Positions 8,230 through 16,666 of a stretch of 64,000 nt of DNA are shown one piece after another. Source of the stretch: CALESS01 sp041741455 (GTDB lineage Bacteria > Chloroflexota > Anaerolineae > Anaerolineales > Anaerolineaceae). The stretch is taken from positions 120,117 to 184,116 of the forward strand of contig JBGSJZ010000018.1 of NCBI GenBank assembly GCA_041741455.1. The letters are read 5' to 3'. The notes below the pieces were generated by a model that was given only the letters and a program-made list of their open reading frames with translations, was not told where the DNA came from and did not search any database. Positions within the stretch are counted from its first letter, which is position 1. Each line of letters begins with the position of its first letter. Position numbers and translations under genes: made by a program.

Positions 8230-9768
8230 ATGGCTACGAAAAAATCAACAATCAAATTGTTCTCTGTACTTCTCATCATGATGTTCCTGCTGACGGATGT
8301 CCAGCCTGCGCGGGCCGGATTGCCTGCCAGCTCACACAATTCCAGTTGCGACTTTGGCTGGGCAAAGGGCATGGGCGGGGCGGGCGGAAACAATAATGAT
8401 GAAAGCCGGGGCATCGTCCTGGATTCAAGCGGCAACATTTATACCACCGGGAACTTTGCCGTCACCGCTGACTTTGATCCAGGCCCGGGTACAGCCAACC
8501 TGACCAGCGCAGGGTTGGAAGACATCTTCATCTCCAAGTTGGACAAAGACGGAAATTTTCTCTGGGCAAAGAAGATAGGTGGAACCGACGTTGATTATGG
8601 CTTCAGCATTGCCTTGGACTCAAACAACAACGTCTTTACAACCGGCTTCTATTCAGGTACCGTTGACTTTGACCCTGGCGATCTCACCTACAACCTTACC
8701 AGCGTAGGGTTTTCTTATGACATCTTCGTCTCTAAATTGAACAGCAGTGGTGATTTCGTCTGGGCAAAGAGTTTGGGCGGAATAGAACGTGAATATAGCT
8801 ACGGTGTCGCCGTGGACTCAAACGATAATATCATTACCACGGGGTATTTTAAAGGGACCGCCGACTTTGACCCCAGCCCAGGCATATACAACCTGGTCAG
8901 TGCAGGAAGCAGCGACATCTTCATCTCCAAGTTGGATAAAGACGGTAACCTCATCTGGGCAAAGCGTATTGGCGGAGCGAACGATGATGCGAGCAGCGGC
9001 ATCGCCATAGATTTAAACGGCAACGTCTATACGACGGGAAGCTATTATGGCACCGTCGATTTCGACCCGGGTGCTGGCACATCCAACCTGGTTTCAGGTT
9101 GGAACGACATCTTTGTCTCCAAGTTAGACAACAGCGGAAATTTCGTCTGGGCAAGGAGCATGGGCGGGGCAGGGCTTGATGAAGGCAGAGACATTGCCGT
9201 AGATTCAAACGATAATGTCTACACAACGGGATATTATGTAGACACCGCTGACTTTGATCCCGGCGATGGCATATTCAATTTGACCAGTGCGGGGACCGAG
9301 CATGACATCTTTGTCTCCAAGTTGGACAGCAGTGGAAATTTCGTCTGGGCAAAGAGCATGGGTGGGTCAGGCGGTATGGACGCTGATTTTGGCAATGGCA
9401 TCACACTTGACTCAAACGGCAACGTTTATACGACCGGATCATTTGGTGGCACCGCCGACTTTGACCCAGGAGCAGGCACGTTCAACCTGACCAGTGTGGG
9501 ATTAAACGGCATCTTCGTCTCCAAATTGGATAATAACGGCGACTTCGTCTGGGCAAAGGGAATGGGGGGGACGAGTTTTAACCGTGGCAACGACATCGTC
9601 CTGGGCGCCAGAGACAGCGTCTTTACAACGGGGCTCTTTATGGGCACCGCCGATTTCGACCCCGGCCCGGGAATATTCAACCTGATCAGTGCGGGGGGCA
9701 GCGATATCTTCGTCTCAAAACTCAACAATGCCATTTTCTGCACTTTTATGCCATTAATCGGGCGTTAA
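8230..9768 (+). CDS. Secreted seven-bladed SBBP-type beta-propeller protein
   Basis: 512 aa, with signal peptide cleavage expected after QPARA (residue ~29) and GGGAG Shine-Dalgarno upstream. The mature part contains seven blades of ~67 aa, each with (F/L)-x-WA(K/R)-x-(M/I/L)GG, then D-SNGNVYTTG, then T(A/V)DFDPG, then DIF(V/I)SKLD. The last SKLN strand probably closes the ring. This matches the SBBP family of propeller repeats. The DFDPG loops are acidic and could bind metal, but that is inference. The C-terminus is CTFMPLIGR, the shared terminal motif. Extracellular or surface location is likely; ligand unknown. Confidence 0.85.
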   Translation: MATKKSTIKLFSVLLIMMFLLTDVQPARAGLPASSHNSSCDFGWAKGMGGAGGNNNDESRGIVLDSSGNIYTTGNFAVTADFDPGPGTANLTSAGLEDIFISKLDKDGNFLWAKKIGGTDVDYGFSIALDSNNNVFTTGFYSGTVDFDPGDLTYNLTSVGFSYDIFVSKLNSSGDFVWAKSLGGIEREYSYGVAVDSNDNIITTGYFKGTADFDPSPGIYNLVSAGSSDIFISKLDKDGNLIWAKRIGGANDDASSGIAIDLNGNVYTTGSYYGTVDFDPGAGTSNLVSGWNDIFVSKLDNSGNFVWARSMGGAGLDEGRDIAVDSNDNVYTTGYYVDTADFDPGDGIFNLTSAGTEHDIFVSKLDSSGNFVWAKSMGGSGGMDADFGNGITLDSNGNVYTTGSFGGTADFDPGAGTFNLTSVGLNGIFVSKLDNNGDFVWAKGMGGTSFNRGNDIVLGARDSVFTTGLFMGTADFDPGPGIFNLISAGGSDIFVSKLNNAIFCTFMPLIGR

Positions 9769-9915
9769 TGTCACTGCTGAAATACCAGGCATGTTCGACG
9801 AATTTGCAACAGGTTTCAGGGTTTTTGCCACTGGTGTGCAAGTAATTTTCGAATGGAGCGATTTCTGTGGACGAAAGAGTTTCCAGAATGAAAGGGAGAT
9901 AGAGAAACTGCCGAA

Positions 9916-9951
9916 TTTTGGCAATCCAGTGGCAAACCTTTTTGATACAGT
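9916..9951 (+). promoter_or_regulatory. Candidate SARP-type operator/promoter, copy 2
   Basis: TTTTGGCAAT (9916-9925) is followed by a second TGGCAAA exactly 11 bp after the first TGGCAAT, then TTTG and a TACAGT box at 9946-9951, 18 bp before the ATG at 9970. All spacings (11 bp, 22 bp from TTGGCA to TACAGT, 18 bp to the ATG) equal those at 5054-5089. The surrounding bases are much less conserved, which argues for selection on the element. Confidence 0.6.
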
Positions 9952-9969
9952 CTAGTCAACGGAGATCCC

Positions 9970-10179
9970 ATGCGATTTGTTCAAACTTTTCTCTTACGGT
10001 TATATGTAGACACCCAGTCTCCCGACCGGTTGTGCGGTGAGCTTCGTCCGGTTGAAAAAAGGGAGACTTACCCATTTAAGAACGAAACCAGTCTGATGGA
10101 ATTACTCCAGCAATTGTCAAAGCCAGTAGATGAAAATGATCAAGCCAGTTCCATAGAATTATTACCAAACAGGGAGTAA
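9970..10179 (+). CDS. Small conserved protein preceding secreted propeller protein (69 aa)
   Basis: 69 aa, paralogue of the protein at 5108 (shared MR-x-x-x-TF-x-LRLY, RLCGE, ET-(F/Y)-P, KNE, LLxxL). It has no signal peptide and is probably cytosolic. Its stop lies 5 nt before the ATG of the 1043-aa secreted protein, whose Shine-Dalgarno (AGGGAG) lies inside this gene, so translation is coupled. The repeated pairing of this small protein with a secreted propeller protein suggests a functional link such as regulation or a cytosolic partner, but nothing in the sequence shows which. Confidence 0.75.
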   Translation: MRFVQTFLLRLYVDTQSPDRLCGELRPVEKRETYPFKNETSLMELLQQLSKPVDENDQASSIELLPNRE

Positions 10180-10184
10180 AAAAT

Positions 10185-13100
10185 ATGAAAACCAAGTTCT
10201 TATCATTTGTACTTGCACTGGTGCTGATTGTGACCAGCGGTTTATCTGCGGCGCAGGCCGAGCCTTTCCTGCCCGGCGGATGGGTCAAAGCGGCGGGCAA
10301 TCCGCTGCTTAGCCCCGGAACTTCCGGGGCATGGGATGACCAATGGGTGTATGCCCCCAGCGTGATCCTGGACGGCAGCACCTATAAAATGTGGTATGTA
10401 TCTTACAGCGCAGCCAATCCTAGTAGAAAAATCGGTTATGCCACCTCGCCGGACGGCAACACCTGGACAAAGATTGGGACCAGCCCGGTGCTTTCACCCG
10501 GCACCGCCGGCAGTTGGGATGCCATTGGCGTCAGTTTTCCGATGGTAATCAAAGAGGGCGGCACGTACAAAATGTGGTTCACCGGCATGGATGCTTCCGG
10601 CATCGGACGGGTGGGTTATGCCACCTCCCCGGATGGTATCACCTGGACAAAATACGCAGGCAACCCGGTGCTGACGGTTGGTGGGACAGGTAGTTGGGAT
10701 TCGATTTATGTGGGCATGACCGGTGTAGTCAAAGTTGGTACAACCTACAAATTGTGGTACCGCGGCGGGAGCGCTGACAATGGCGGGATCGGTTACGCCA
10801 CCTCCCCGGATGGCACCACCTGGACGAAATATGGCACAGCGGCAGTACTGCCCAATCTGGGCTATGATTGGGATTCCACCCCCTACCATCCCAGCGTTAT
10901 TTACGATGGCATGGTCTACCATATGTGGTATTCGGGCCGTGATTATAGTGGTTCCACCTGCCAGGAAGGCTATGCCACCTCGCCAGACGGCGCAACCTGG
11001 ACGCGTAGGCAGGCAGTGCTGCCCATGGGCGCAGTCGGAGCTTTTGATGACGAGAGCGCCGACCATGCTGCAGTTTTGCAGGCCGGCAATACGCTCAAGA
11101 TGTATTATTCCGGCTATCATGCCGGGGTGTACGCCATTGGGCTGGCTACCGCGCCAGCCCCGCTGGTGGATACCAGTTACACCTGGCACACCTTCTACGG
11201 CACTTCGAATATCAACGACACGGCGGATGCGGTGACGATGGATGCCGAGGGCAACAGCTTTGTGCTGGGGACTTCGATGAGTACATGGAACGGTCCGGCT
11301 GGACAAGCTCCCCTGCATGCCCACAACCCCGGCGGCAACTTGGATGTGTTCGTGATGAAGCTTAACAGCGCGGGTGAATATCAGTGGCACACCTTTTTCG
11401 GCGGGCTGGCCGCTCCGCTTACGGATACGAATAACAGTACCAATGATGCTTATGATATTGAACTGGATGCCAATGGCAACATCTTAGTGATGGGCACCAG
11501 CCGCAACAGTTGGGGCGCCCCGCTGCATGCCCACAGCGGCATCTCTGAAGGCTTGCGGGGGAACTTTTTTGTGATGAAACTGTCGCCGACCGGAACCTAT
11601 CAATGGCACGCCTTTTATGAACAAATGCGCTCCATCACCAGCAGCGGCGGACGCCGATTGTCGGTGGACGCCAGTGGAAATGTCTATGTGGCCACGACCG
11701 TCAAACTCCCCTGGGTGGACACGTCCCTGGCGCCCCTGCACCCGTACAGCGGGATGGCGGTTGGCCAAGACTGGAATTCCAATATGCTGATCCTCAAACT
11801 GAACCCCACTGGGGCTTACCAATGGCACACCTTCTACGGCACCCAGGGTGAAGATCTGGATGATTTTGCATTTGATATTGCTGTGGATGTCGGTGGAAAC
11901 ACATATATTACCGGCACCGGCACGGCCTGGGGCAGCCCACTGCACGCACACCACGGCAGTGATGATATTATCGTGCTCAAGCTGAATACCTATGGTGCGT
12001 ACCAGTGGCACACCTATTATGGATCAGAGCAAGCCCTGAAAGTGGATGTAGCGAGTGGGATCACTTTGGACCGCAATGGATTTATCTATGTCACTGGTGT
12101 TGGGCGACCCTTCCTGGGTTCGTCCGGCGAGCAGCCCTTGCATCCTTTTTCAGACGCTGGCGAGACGGCTTATAACGATGACACGTTTGTCTTGAAACTG
12201 ACCCCTGCCGGGGGTTACGTTTGGCACACCTGGTACGGCTCGCCCGGGGAAGAAGAAGAATATAGCACCAAACCGGTTACGGACAGCCAGGGCAATGTGT
12301 ATGTGGTTGGAGCAGAAGGTTCTGAGTCCCACGGCGCTTCAAATTGGAATGGGCCGGATGGGCAGGCGCCCCTGCGTCCTTACAAGGTAGGAAGCAACAA
12401 TAATTATTTTGTCTTGAAATTGACTGGCGCCGGAGCCTACCAGTGGCACATGTTCTTTGAATCTGTTTCATATGGTTTTGACCTGGCGCTGGACGCGCAG
12501 GACAACCTGGTCATGGATGGCACATCCCGGGTTGCCTGGAACGGCCCGGATGGGCAGGCGCCGTTGCAGGCCTACCTGGGCAGCGCTTACATGGTTAAAT
12601 ACAGTTACAGCCTGTTCAGCCTGACGAACCTGAGCCAGTATTCGGCAGCGGAAGACAGTAACCAATTCACCCTGACCGTGACCGGCAAGAAGTTCCTAAA
12701 TGGGGCCGTGGTGCAGTGGAATGGTGTTGCCCTGGCGACCACCTTTGTGAATGCTACTACCCTCACCGCACTGGTTCCAGCGAATCAATTGCTCACCCAT
12801 GGGGTCTATCCCGTGCGCGTGGCCAACCCCGCGCCAGAAGCCGCCACCTCCAACGTACGTTACGTCTTTGTCACTCCCACCGGAGCCGGAGTCTCCAGTC
12901 AGGGCAGCGGGACGAGCAGTACGGCGGACGGCAGCGCTACCGCCACAACTTCCGGTATTACTGCCAGCGGCACGGGCGTCGGAACGCTGGTGGTTGCGCG
13001 TTACAGCGCTAATCCGGGCGGCGTGTCGGGCTTTGCCAACAACACCGGGTCTTACACGGATGTGCATATTGCTCCCGGCAGCGCCTTCACCAGCCTGAGC

Positions 13101-13316
13101 ATTGTCAACTGCGCCTTGAACGACGGCAATACAGCCTACTGGTGGAATGGCAGCCTCTGGCAGGCGGCCTCCAACCAAAGCTATGACGGGGCGACAGGCT
13201 GCGCAACGATCACGGTCAACGCCAGCACCTCCCCCAGCCTGAGCGACCTGACCGGCACTCCATTTGGAGCTGGATTTATCGGCAACCGTGTTTACTTACC
13301 AATGGTCAAACGGTAA
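10185..13316 (+). CDS. Large secreted protein: five-bladed and seven-bladed propellers plus IPT/TIG domain
   Basis: 1043 aa with a signal peptide (cleavage after SAAQA, residue ~25). Residues ~30-330 carry five repeats with GYATSPDG-x-TWT and SWD, like five-bladed glycosidase-type (GH43/GH32-like) propellers, but I see no clear catalytic acid set. Residues ~335-805 carry seven repeats starting Y-x-WH(T/A/M)-(F/W/Y), with D-x-x-GN-x-YV-x-G, like SBBP blades. Residues ~810-895 form an IPT/TIG Ig-like domain (LTVTGKKFLNGAVVQWNG). The rest is a Ser/Thr-rich C-terminal domain ending in NRVYLPMVKR. It probably acts at the cell surface in binding or polysaccharide recognition; function unproven. It is translationally coupled to the 69-aa protein upstream. 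Confidence 0.85.
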   Translation: MKTKFLSFVLALVLIVTSGLSAAQAEPFLPGGWVKAAGNPLLSPGTSGAWDDQWVYAPSVILDGSTYKMWYVSYSAANPSRKIGYATSPDGNTWTKIGTSPVLSPGTAGSWDAIGVSFPMVIKEGGTYKMWFTGMDASGIGRVGYATSPDGITWTKYAGNPVLTVGGTGSWDSIYVGMTGVVKVGTTYKLWYRGGSADNGGIGYATSPDGTTWTKYGTAAVLPNLGYDWDSTPYHPSVIYDGMVYHMWYSGRDYSGSTCQEGYATSPDGATWTRRQAVLPMGAVGAFDDESADHAAVLQAGNTLKMYYSGYHAGVYAIGLATAPAPLVDTSYTWHTFYGTSNINDTADAVTMDAEGNSFVLGTSMSTWNGPAGQAPLHAHNPGGNLDVFVMKLNSAGEYQWHTFFGGLAAPLTDTNNSTNDAYDIELDANGNILVMGTSRNSWGAPLHAHSGISEGLRGNFFVMKLSPTGTYQWHAFYEQMRSITSSGGRRLSVDASGNVYVATTVKLPWVDTSLAPLHPYSGMAVGQDWNSNMLILKLNPTGAYQWHTFYGTQGEDLDDFAFDIAVDVGGNTYITGTGTAWGSPLHAHHGSDDIIVLKLNTYGAYQWHTYYGSEQALKVDVASGITLDRNGFIYVTGVGRPFLGSSGEQPLHPFSDAGETAYNDDTFVLKLTPAGGYVWHTWYGSPGEEEEYSTKPVTDSQGNVYVVGAEGSESHGASNWNGPDGQAPLRPYKVGSNNNYFVLKLTGAGAYQWHMFFESVSYGFDLALDAQDNLVMDGTSRVAWNGPDGQAPLQAYLGSAYMVKYSYSLFSLTNLSQYSAAEDSNQFTLTVTGKKFLNGAVVQWNGVALATTFVNATTLTALVPANQLLTHGVYPVRVANPAPEAATSNVRYVFVTPTGAGVSSQGSGTSSTADGSATATTSGITASGTGVGTLVVARYSANPGGVSGFANNTGSYTDVHIAPGSAFTSLSIVNCALNDGNTAYWWNGSLWQAASNQSYDGATGCATITVNASTSPSLSDLTGTPFGAGFIGNRVYLPMVKR

Positions 13317-13331
13317 GAAAGGAATGGAACC

Positions 13332-15962
13332 ATGCGCCGAATAATCTGCTCACTCATTACGATCATGTATCTGGCAGGAGTGTTTCTGGGTTCTAGTAAA
13401 TTTGTGTACGCTCAAGCTCCGGATAATAATCCAGATAACCAAATTTCTGCCGGGGAGGAAATCAAGATATTTCTACCCTTGATCACCCGATCGAATGGTG
13501 AATCAACTTCCCTGGTTTCTATTGGGCCGGATTGGCAGCTGCCCAACAAGGATAGCCAGTCTGCGGCCCTTTCCACCGATGGGCGCTATGTGGCTTTCTC
13601 CTCCCAGGCTACCAACCTCCTGCCCGGCGATACCAACAACAAGGAAGACATCTTTGTTGTGGACCGCACCCTTGGCACGATTGTGCGCGCCTCCCTTTCC
13701 AGCGTGGGCGCCGAAGCCACTGGCTACTGTAACAAGCCCTCCATCTCCGGCGATGGCCGCTTCGTGGTCTTTCTCTCCTCTGCCACCACGCTGGTGGCGA
13801 ATGATACCAACGGTTACCGGGATGCCTTCCTGCGGGATTTGCAAACCAACCAGACCAGCCTGGTCTCCGTTTCCACCGGTGGCGCGCAGGCCGATGCCAA
13901 TATTTACAACCCAAAGATCTCTGCAGATGGCAACTTCATCGTCTATGAGACCAGCGCCTCGACCCTGGTGGCAGGTGACACCAACAGCAGCACGGATATT
14001 TTCCTGTATGACCGCAACCTGGCCACCACCCGCCGCGTTTCGCTGGCTGCCAATGGCACCCAGGGCAGCGATTCAGCTTCCTACCCCTTCATTTCAGCAG
14101 ATGGTCATTACGTAGCCTTTCAAACGGGAAACAACCTGCTGCCAACCGACACCAATAACCTGACGGATGCCTACGTGCGCGACCTGCTGACCGATGAACT
14201 CTTCCTGGTTTCGGTTACCAATGAAGGCGCCCTTGCCAATGGTGATAGCGGTTACCCCAATATCACCACCGATGGCCGCTACGTGGTTTTCTTCTCCAAT
14301 GCCAGCAACCTGGTGACCAGCGACACCAATGCCAGCTATGATATTTTCGTGCGCGATCGGCAGGCAAGCACCACCCAGCGGGTGTCGGTTTCATCCACCG
14401 GCGCCCAGGCTAACGGTGAAAGCAGCAGCGCCTGGATTGCCGCCGGGGGCCGCTACGTGGCCTTCGACAGCTCCGCCACCAACCTGGTGACCAGCGACAC
14501 CAATGCCAAGGATGATATTTTCTTGCGAGACCTACAAACCAATACCACCACCCTGCTCTCGGTCAACACGGCCGGCGCCCAGGGCAATGACCACAGCTAT
14601 TACCCCGCCCTCACACCAGATGGCCGGCGGGTGGTCTTCCAATCTGCGGCCACCAACTTCGCTGTCGGCGATCTCCCCGGGGATGGCATCTTCCAATTCG
14701 GGGAGGATATCTTCTTCCGCGACCTCATCACCAGCCAGACGGACATCGTCAGCCGGTTGTATGCGCCCCTGCAGAGCAACGATCACAGCCTGAAAGCGGT
14801 CGTTTCAGATGACGGCCGCTATGTGGCCTTTGAAACCAGGTCCACCACGCTAATTGCCGCCCAGAACACGGGCGCCTACAAGAAGATTTTTGTGCGCGAC
14901 GTGCTCACCCGTCAATCGGTGCTGGCATCCGTCTCGTCCGCCGGGGTGCTTAGCAATGGAGACAGCCTGGCACCTTCCCTTTCCGGCGATGGACACCTGG
15001 TTTCCTTCACCTCCTACTCCTCTGCGCTGGTGACTGGTGATACCAACAACGTCCAGGATATCTTCCTGCGTAACCTGGCAACAAACATCACCACCCGTGT
15101 ATCGGTGGCTACCAATGGCGGCGAAGGCAACGATCTCAGCATGCAATCGCGGCTGGCGCGCAATGGCGGCTTTATATGCTTTGGCTCCTATGCCACCAAC
15201 CTGGTGAGCGGAGATACCAATGCCACCCAAGATATCTTTGTGCGCGATCTCTCCACCAACATCACCGAGCGGGTTTCGGTTGCCACCGGCGGCGGACAGG
15301 CCGACAATTACAGCAGTAACTGTGCCCTCTCTGCCGATGGCCGCTTTGTGGCTTTTCAATCCAACGCCACCAATCTGGTAGCCGGCGATACCAATGCCAC
15401 CCAGGATATCTTTGTCCATGACTGCCAAACGGGGCAAACCCGCCTGGTTTCAGTCGGGTTTGGCGCGGCGCAAAGCAACGACAGCAGTTACATGCCCAGC
15501 CTTTCGGATGACGGTCACCTGGTGGCCTTCCATTCCAGCGCCACCAACCTGGTGGAGGGCGATACCAACGGTTGTATGGATGTTTTCGTCTATGACCTTA
15601 ACAGCGGCGTTATGCTACGGGCATCGGTTTCATCCAGTGGGCTGCAGGGGGATGGGACTTCTTACACGGCCACCATCTCTGGCAACGGCCAGCTCGTGGT
15701 CTTTGAGAGCATCGCCCGCAACCTGATCAGCGGAGACACGAACAACAACAATGACATCTACACCCACAACCTGGTTAACGGCCAGACTGTGCGCGCCTCG
15801 CTGGCAACCAACGGAGAGCAAGGCAACAACGCCAGCCTCACACCCTCCATCTCCGCCAACGGCAAGTACGTTGTCTTCCAGTCCGCAGCCAGCAACCTGG
15901 TGGCGGGGGATGTGAACAACTTCTCCGATATCTTCCTGCGTGACTGCGGCTTCAGCTATTAG
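13332..15962 (+). CDS. Secreted TolB/PD40-like propeller protein with 14 repeats
   Basis: 876 aa with a signal peptide (cleavage near VYAQA, residue ~29). Just after it lies KIFLPLITRS, the same motif that other secreted proteins here carry at the C-terminus. The rest is 14 repeats of ~58 aa with the pattern P-x-(I/L)-S-x-DG-RYVAF-x-S-x-ATNLV-x-GDTN-x-x-x-DIF(V/L)RD; the last copy is partial. These resemble WD40-like TolB (PD40) blades, and 14 would fit two seven-bladed rings. Repeat 7, at the presumed junction, has an insertion (LPGDGIFQFGED). It starts 15 nt after the preceding gene's stop and is probably co-transcribed. Extracellular; ligand unknown. Confidence 0.85.
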   Translation: MRRIICSLITIMYLAGVFLGSSKFVYAQAPDNNPDNQISAGEEIKIFLPLITRSNGESTSLVSIGPDWQLPNKDSQSAALSTDGRYVAFSSQATNLLPGDTNNKEDIFVVDRTLGTIVRASLSSVGAEATGYCNKPSISGDGRFVVFLSSATTLVANDTNGYRDAFLRDLQTNQTSLVSVSTGGAQADANIYNPKISADGNFIVYETSASTLVAGDTNSSTDIFLYDRNLATTRRVSLAANGTQGSDSASYPFISADGHYVAFQTGNNLLPTDTNNLTDAYVRDLLTDELFLVSVTNEGALANGDSGYPNITTDGRYVVFFSNASNLVTSDTNASYDIFVRDRQASTTQRVSVSSTGAQANGESSSAWIAAGGRYVAFDSSATNLVTSDTNAKDDIFLRDLQTNTTTLLSVNTAGAQGNDHSYYPALTPDGRRVVFQSAATNFAVGDLPGDGIFQFGEDIFFRDLITSQTDIVSRLYAPLQSNDHSLKAVVSDDGRYVAFETRSTTLIAAQNTGAYKKIFVRDVLTRQSVLASVSSAGVLSNGDSLAPSLSGDGHLVSFTSYSSALVTGDTNNVQDIFLRNLATNITTRVSVATNGGEGNDLSMQSRLARNGGFICFGSYATNLVSGDTNATQDIFVRDLSTNITERVSVATGGGQADNYSSNCALSADGRFVAFQSNATNLVAGDTNATQDIFVHDCQTGQTRLVSVGFGAAQSNDSSYMPSLSDDGHLVAFHSSATNLVEGDTNGCMDVFVYDLNSGVMLRASVSSSGLQGDGTSYTATISGNGQLVVFESIARNLISGDTNNNNDIYTHNLVNGQTVRASLATNGEQGNNASLTPSISANGKYVVFQSAASNLVAGDVNNFSDIFLRDCGFSY

Positions 15963-16022
15963 CCGGCGGCGACCCAGCGGTAGCAAACTAAAAACAGAGT
16001 ACAGTAACCTGGTACGATCAAA

Positions 16023-16053
16023 GCAGCCGGTTGGAGTCTCTCCAACCGGCTGC
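16023..16053. terminator. Convergent hairpin, probable bidirectional terminator
   Basis: Perfect 14-bp stem (16023-16036 with 16040-16053) with a TCT loop, placed between the convergent genes ending at 15962 and 16076. There is no T run on the plus strand and only a short TTT on the minus strand, so termination efficiency is uncertain. Confidence 0.65.
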
Positions 16054-16075
16054 CTGCTGTAACAGTAGAGTGCAC

Positions 16076-16579
16076 TCAGAATTCTTTCAGCAGCACGCTT
16101 TCCGGGCCGCGGTTGATCTCCCAGGGGTAGACGATGTGAGCATCGGTCACCTCGGCGTAGTAATCTGGGCGGACGCTGCCAAACAGGCTGCGGTAGGGGT
16201 TGAAGTGCAACACGCAAGTGTAGGGAATACCAGCAGCACCTGAAATACGGCTTTTGACGGCGGTGATGGTGCGCCCAGAACCCCAGACATCATCCACTAC
16301 CAGGGCACGCCGGCCGCGCAGCAGAGCATCCTCCGGGAACATGATGAACTTGGGCCAGGCGGCCAGGCGTTGGTTGGGATCACTGGCGGACATTTCAGCG
16401 GGGAAATCCACCGAGGCAGTGACGATATCGTTGAGGTGCATGGCTTCGGCCAGCAGGCCGCCCGGCACCAGGCCGCCGCGGGTGACCATCACCATCACAT
16501 CAAATTCAGTTTCAAATTGGGGGATGAGAATATCAATCAGCTTGTCAACATCTTGCCAGGTCAGAATCAATCGGCGCAT
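16076..16579 (-). CDS. Phosphoribosyltransferase (xanthine/hypoxanthine-guanine type)
   Basis: 167 aa from ATG 16579, chosen because AGGTGA precedes it and the family usually starts with a strand followed by W-x-DV; two codons further upstream are also possible starts. The PRPP-binding motif ALVVDDVWGSGRT lies near residue 94, and TRGGLVPGGLLA near residue 35 is the loop I region. This is the type I PRTase fold, transferring phosphoribose from PRPP to a purine base in the cytosol (salvage). Exact base specificity is not readable. It is transcribed divergently from the phosphodiesterase-like gene at 16667. Confidence 0.85.
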   Translation of the reverse strand: MRRLILTWQDVDKLIDILIPQFETEFDVMVMVTRGGLVPGGLLAEAMHLNDIVTASVDFPAEMSASDPNQRLAAWPKFIMFPEDALLRGRRALVVDDVWGSGRTITAVKSRISGAAGIPYTCVLHFNPYRSLFGSVRPDYYAEVTDAHIVYPWEINRGPESVLLKEF

Positions 16580-16666
16580 CGGCATCACCTGCGAGTGGAT
16601 TTATAATTTGATTATAGCAAAAATGGAGTATAGTATTGCATTACTTTGATTATAAATGGAGCTGAA

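Noticed and set aside
10494..11390. 298-aa minus-strand ORF
   Set aside because: Antisense shadow caused by the repeats of the 10185 propeller gene.
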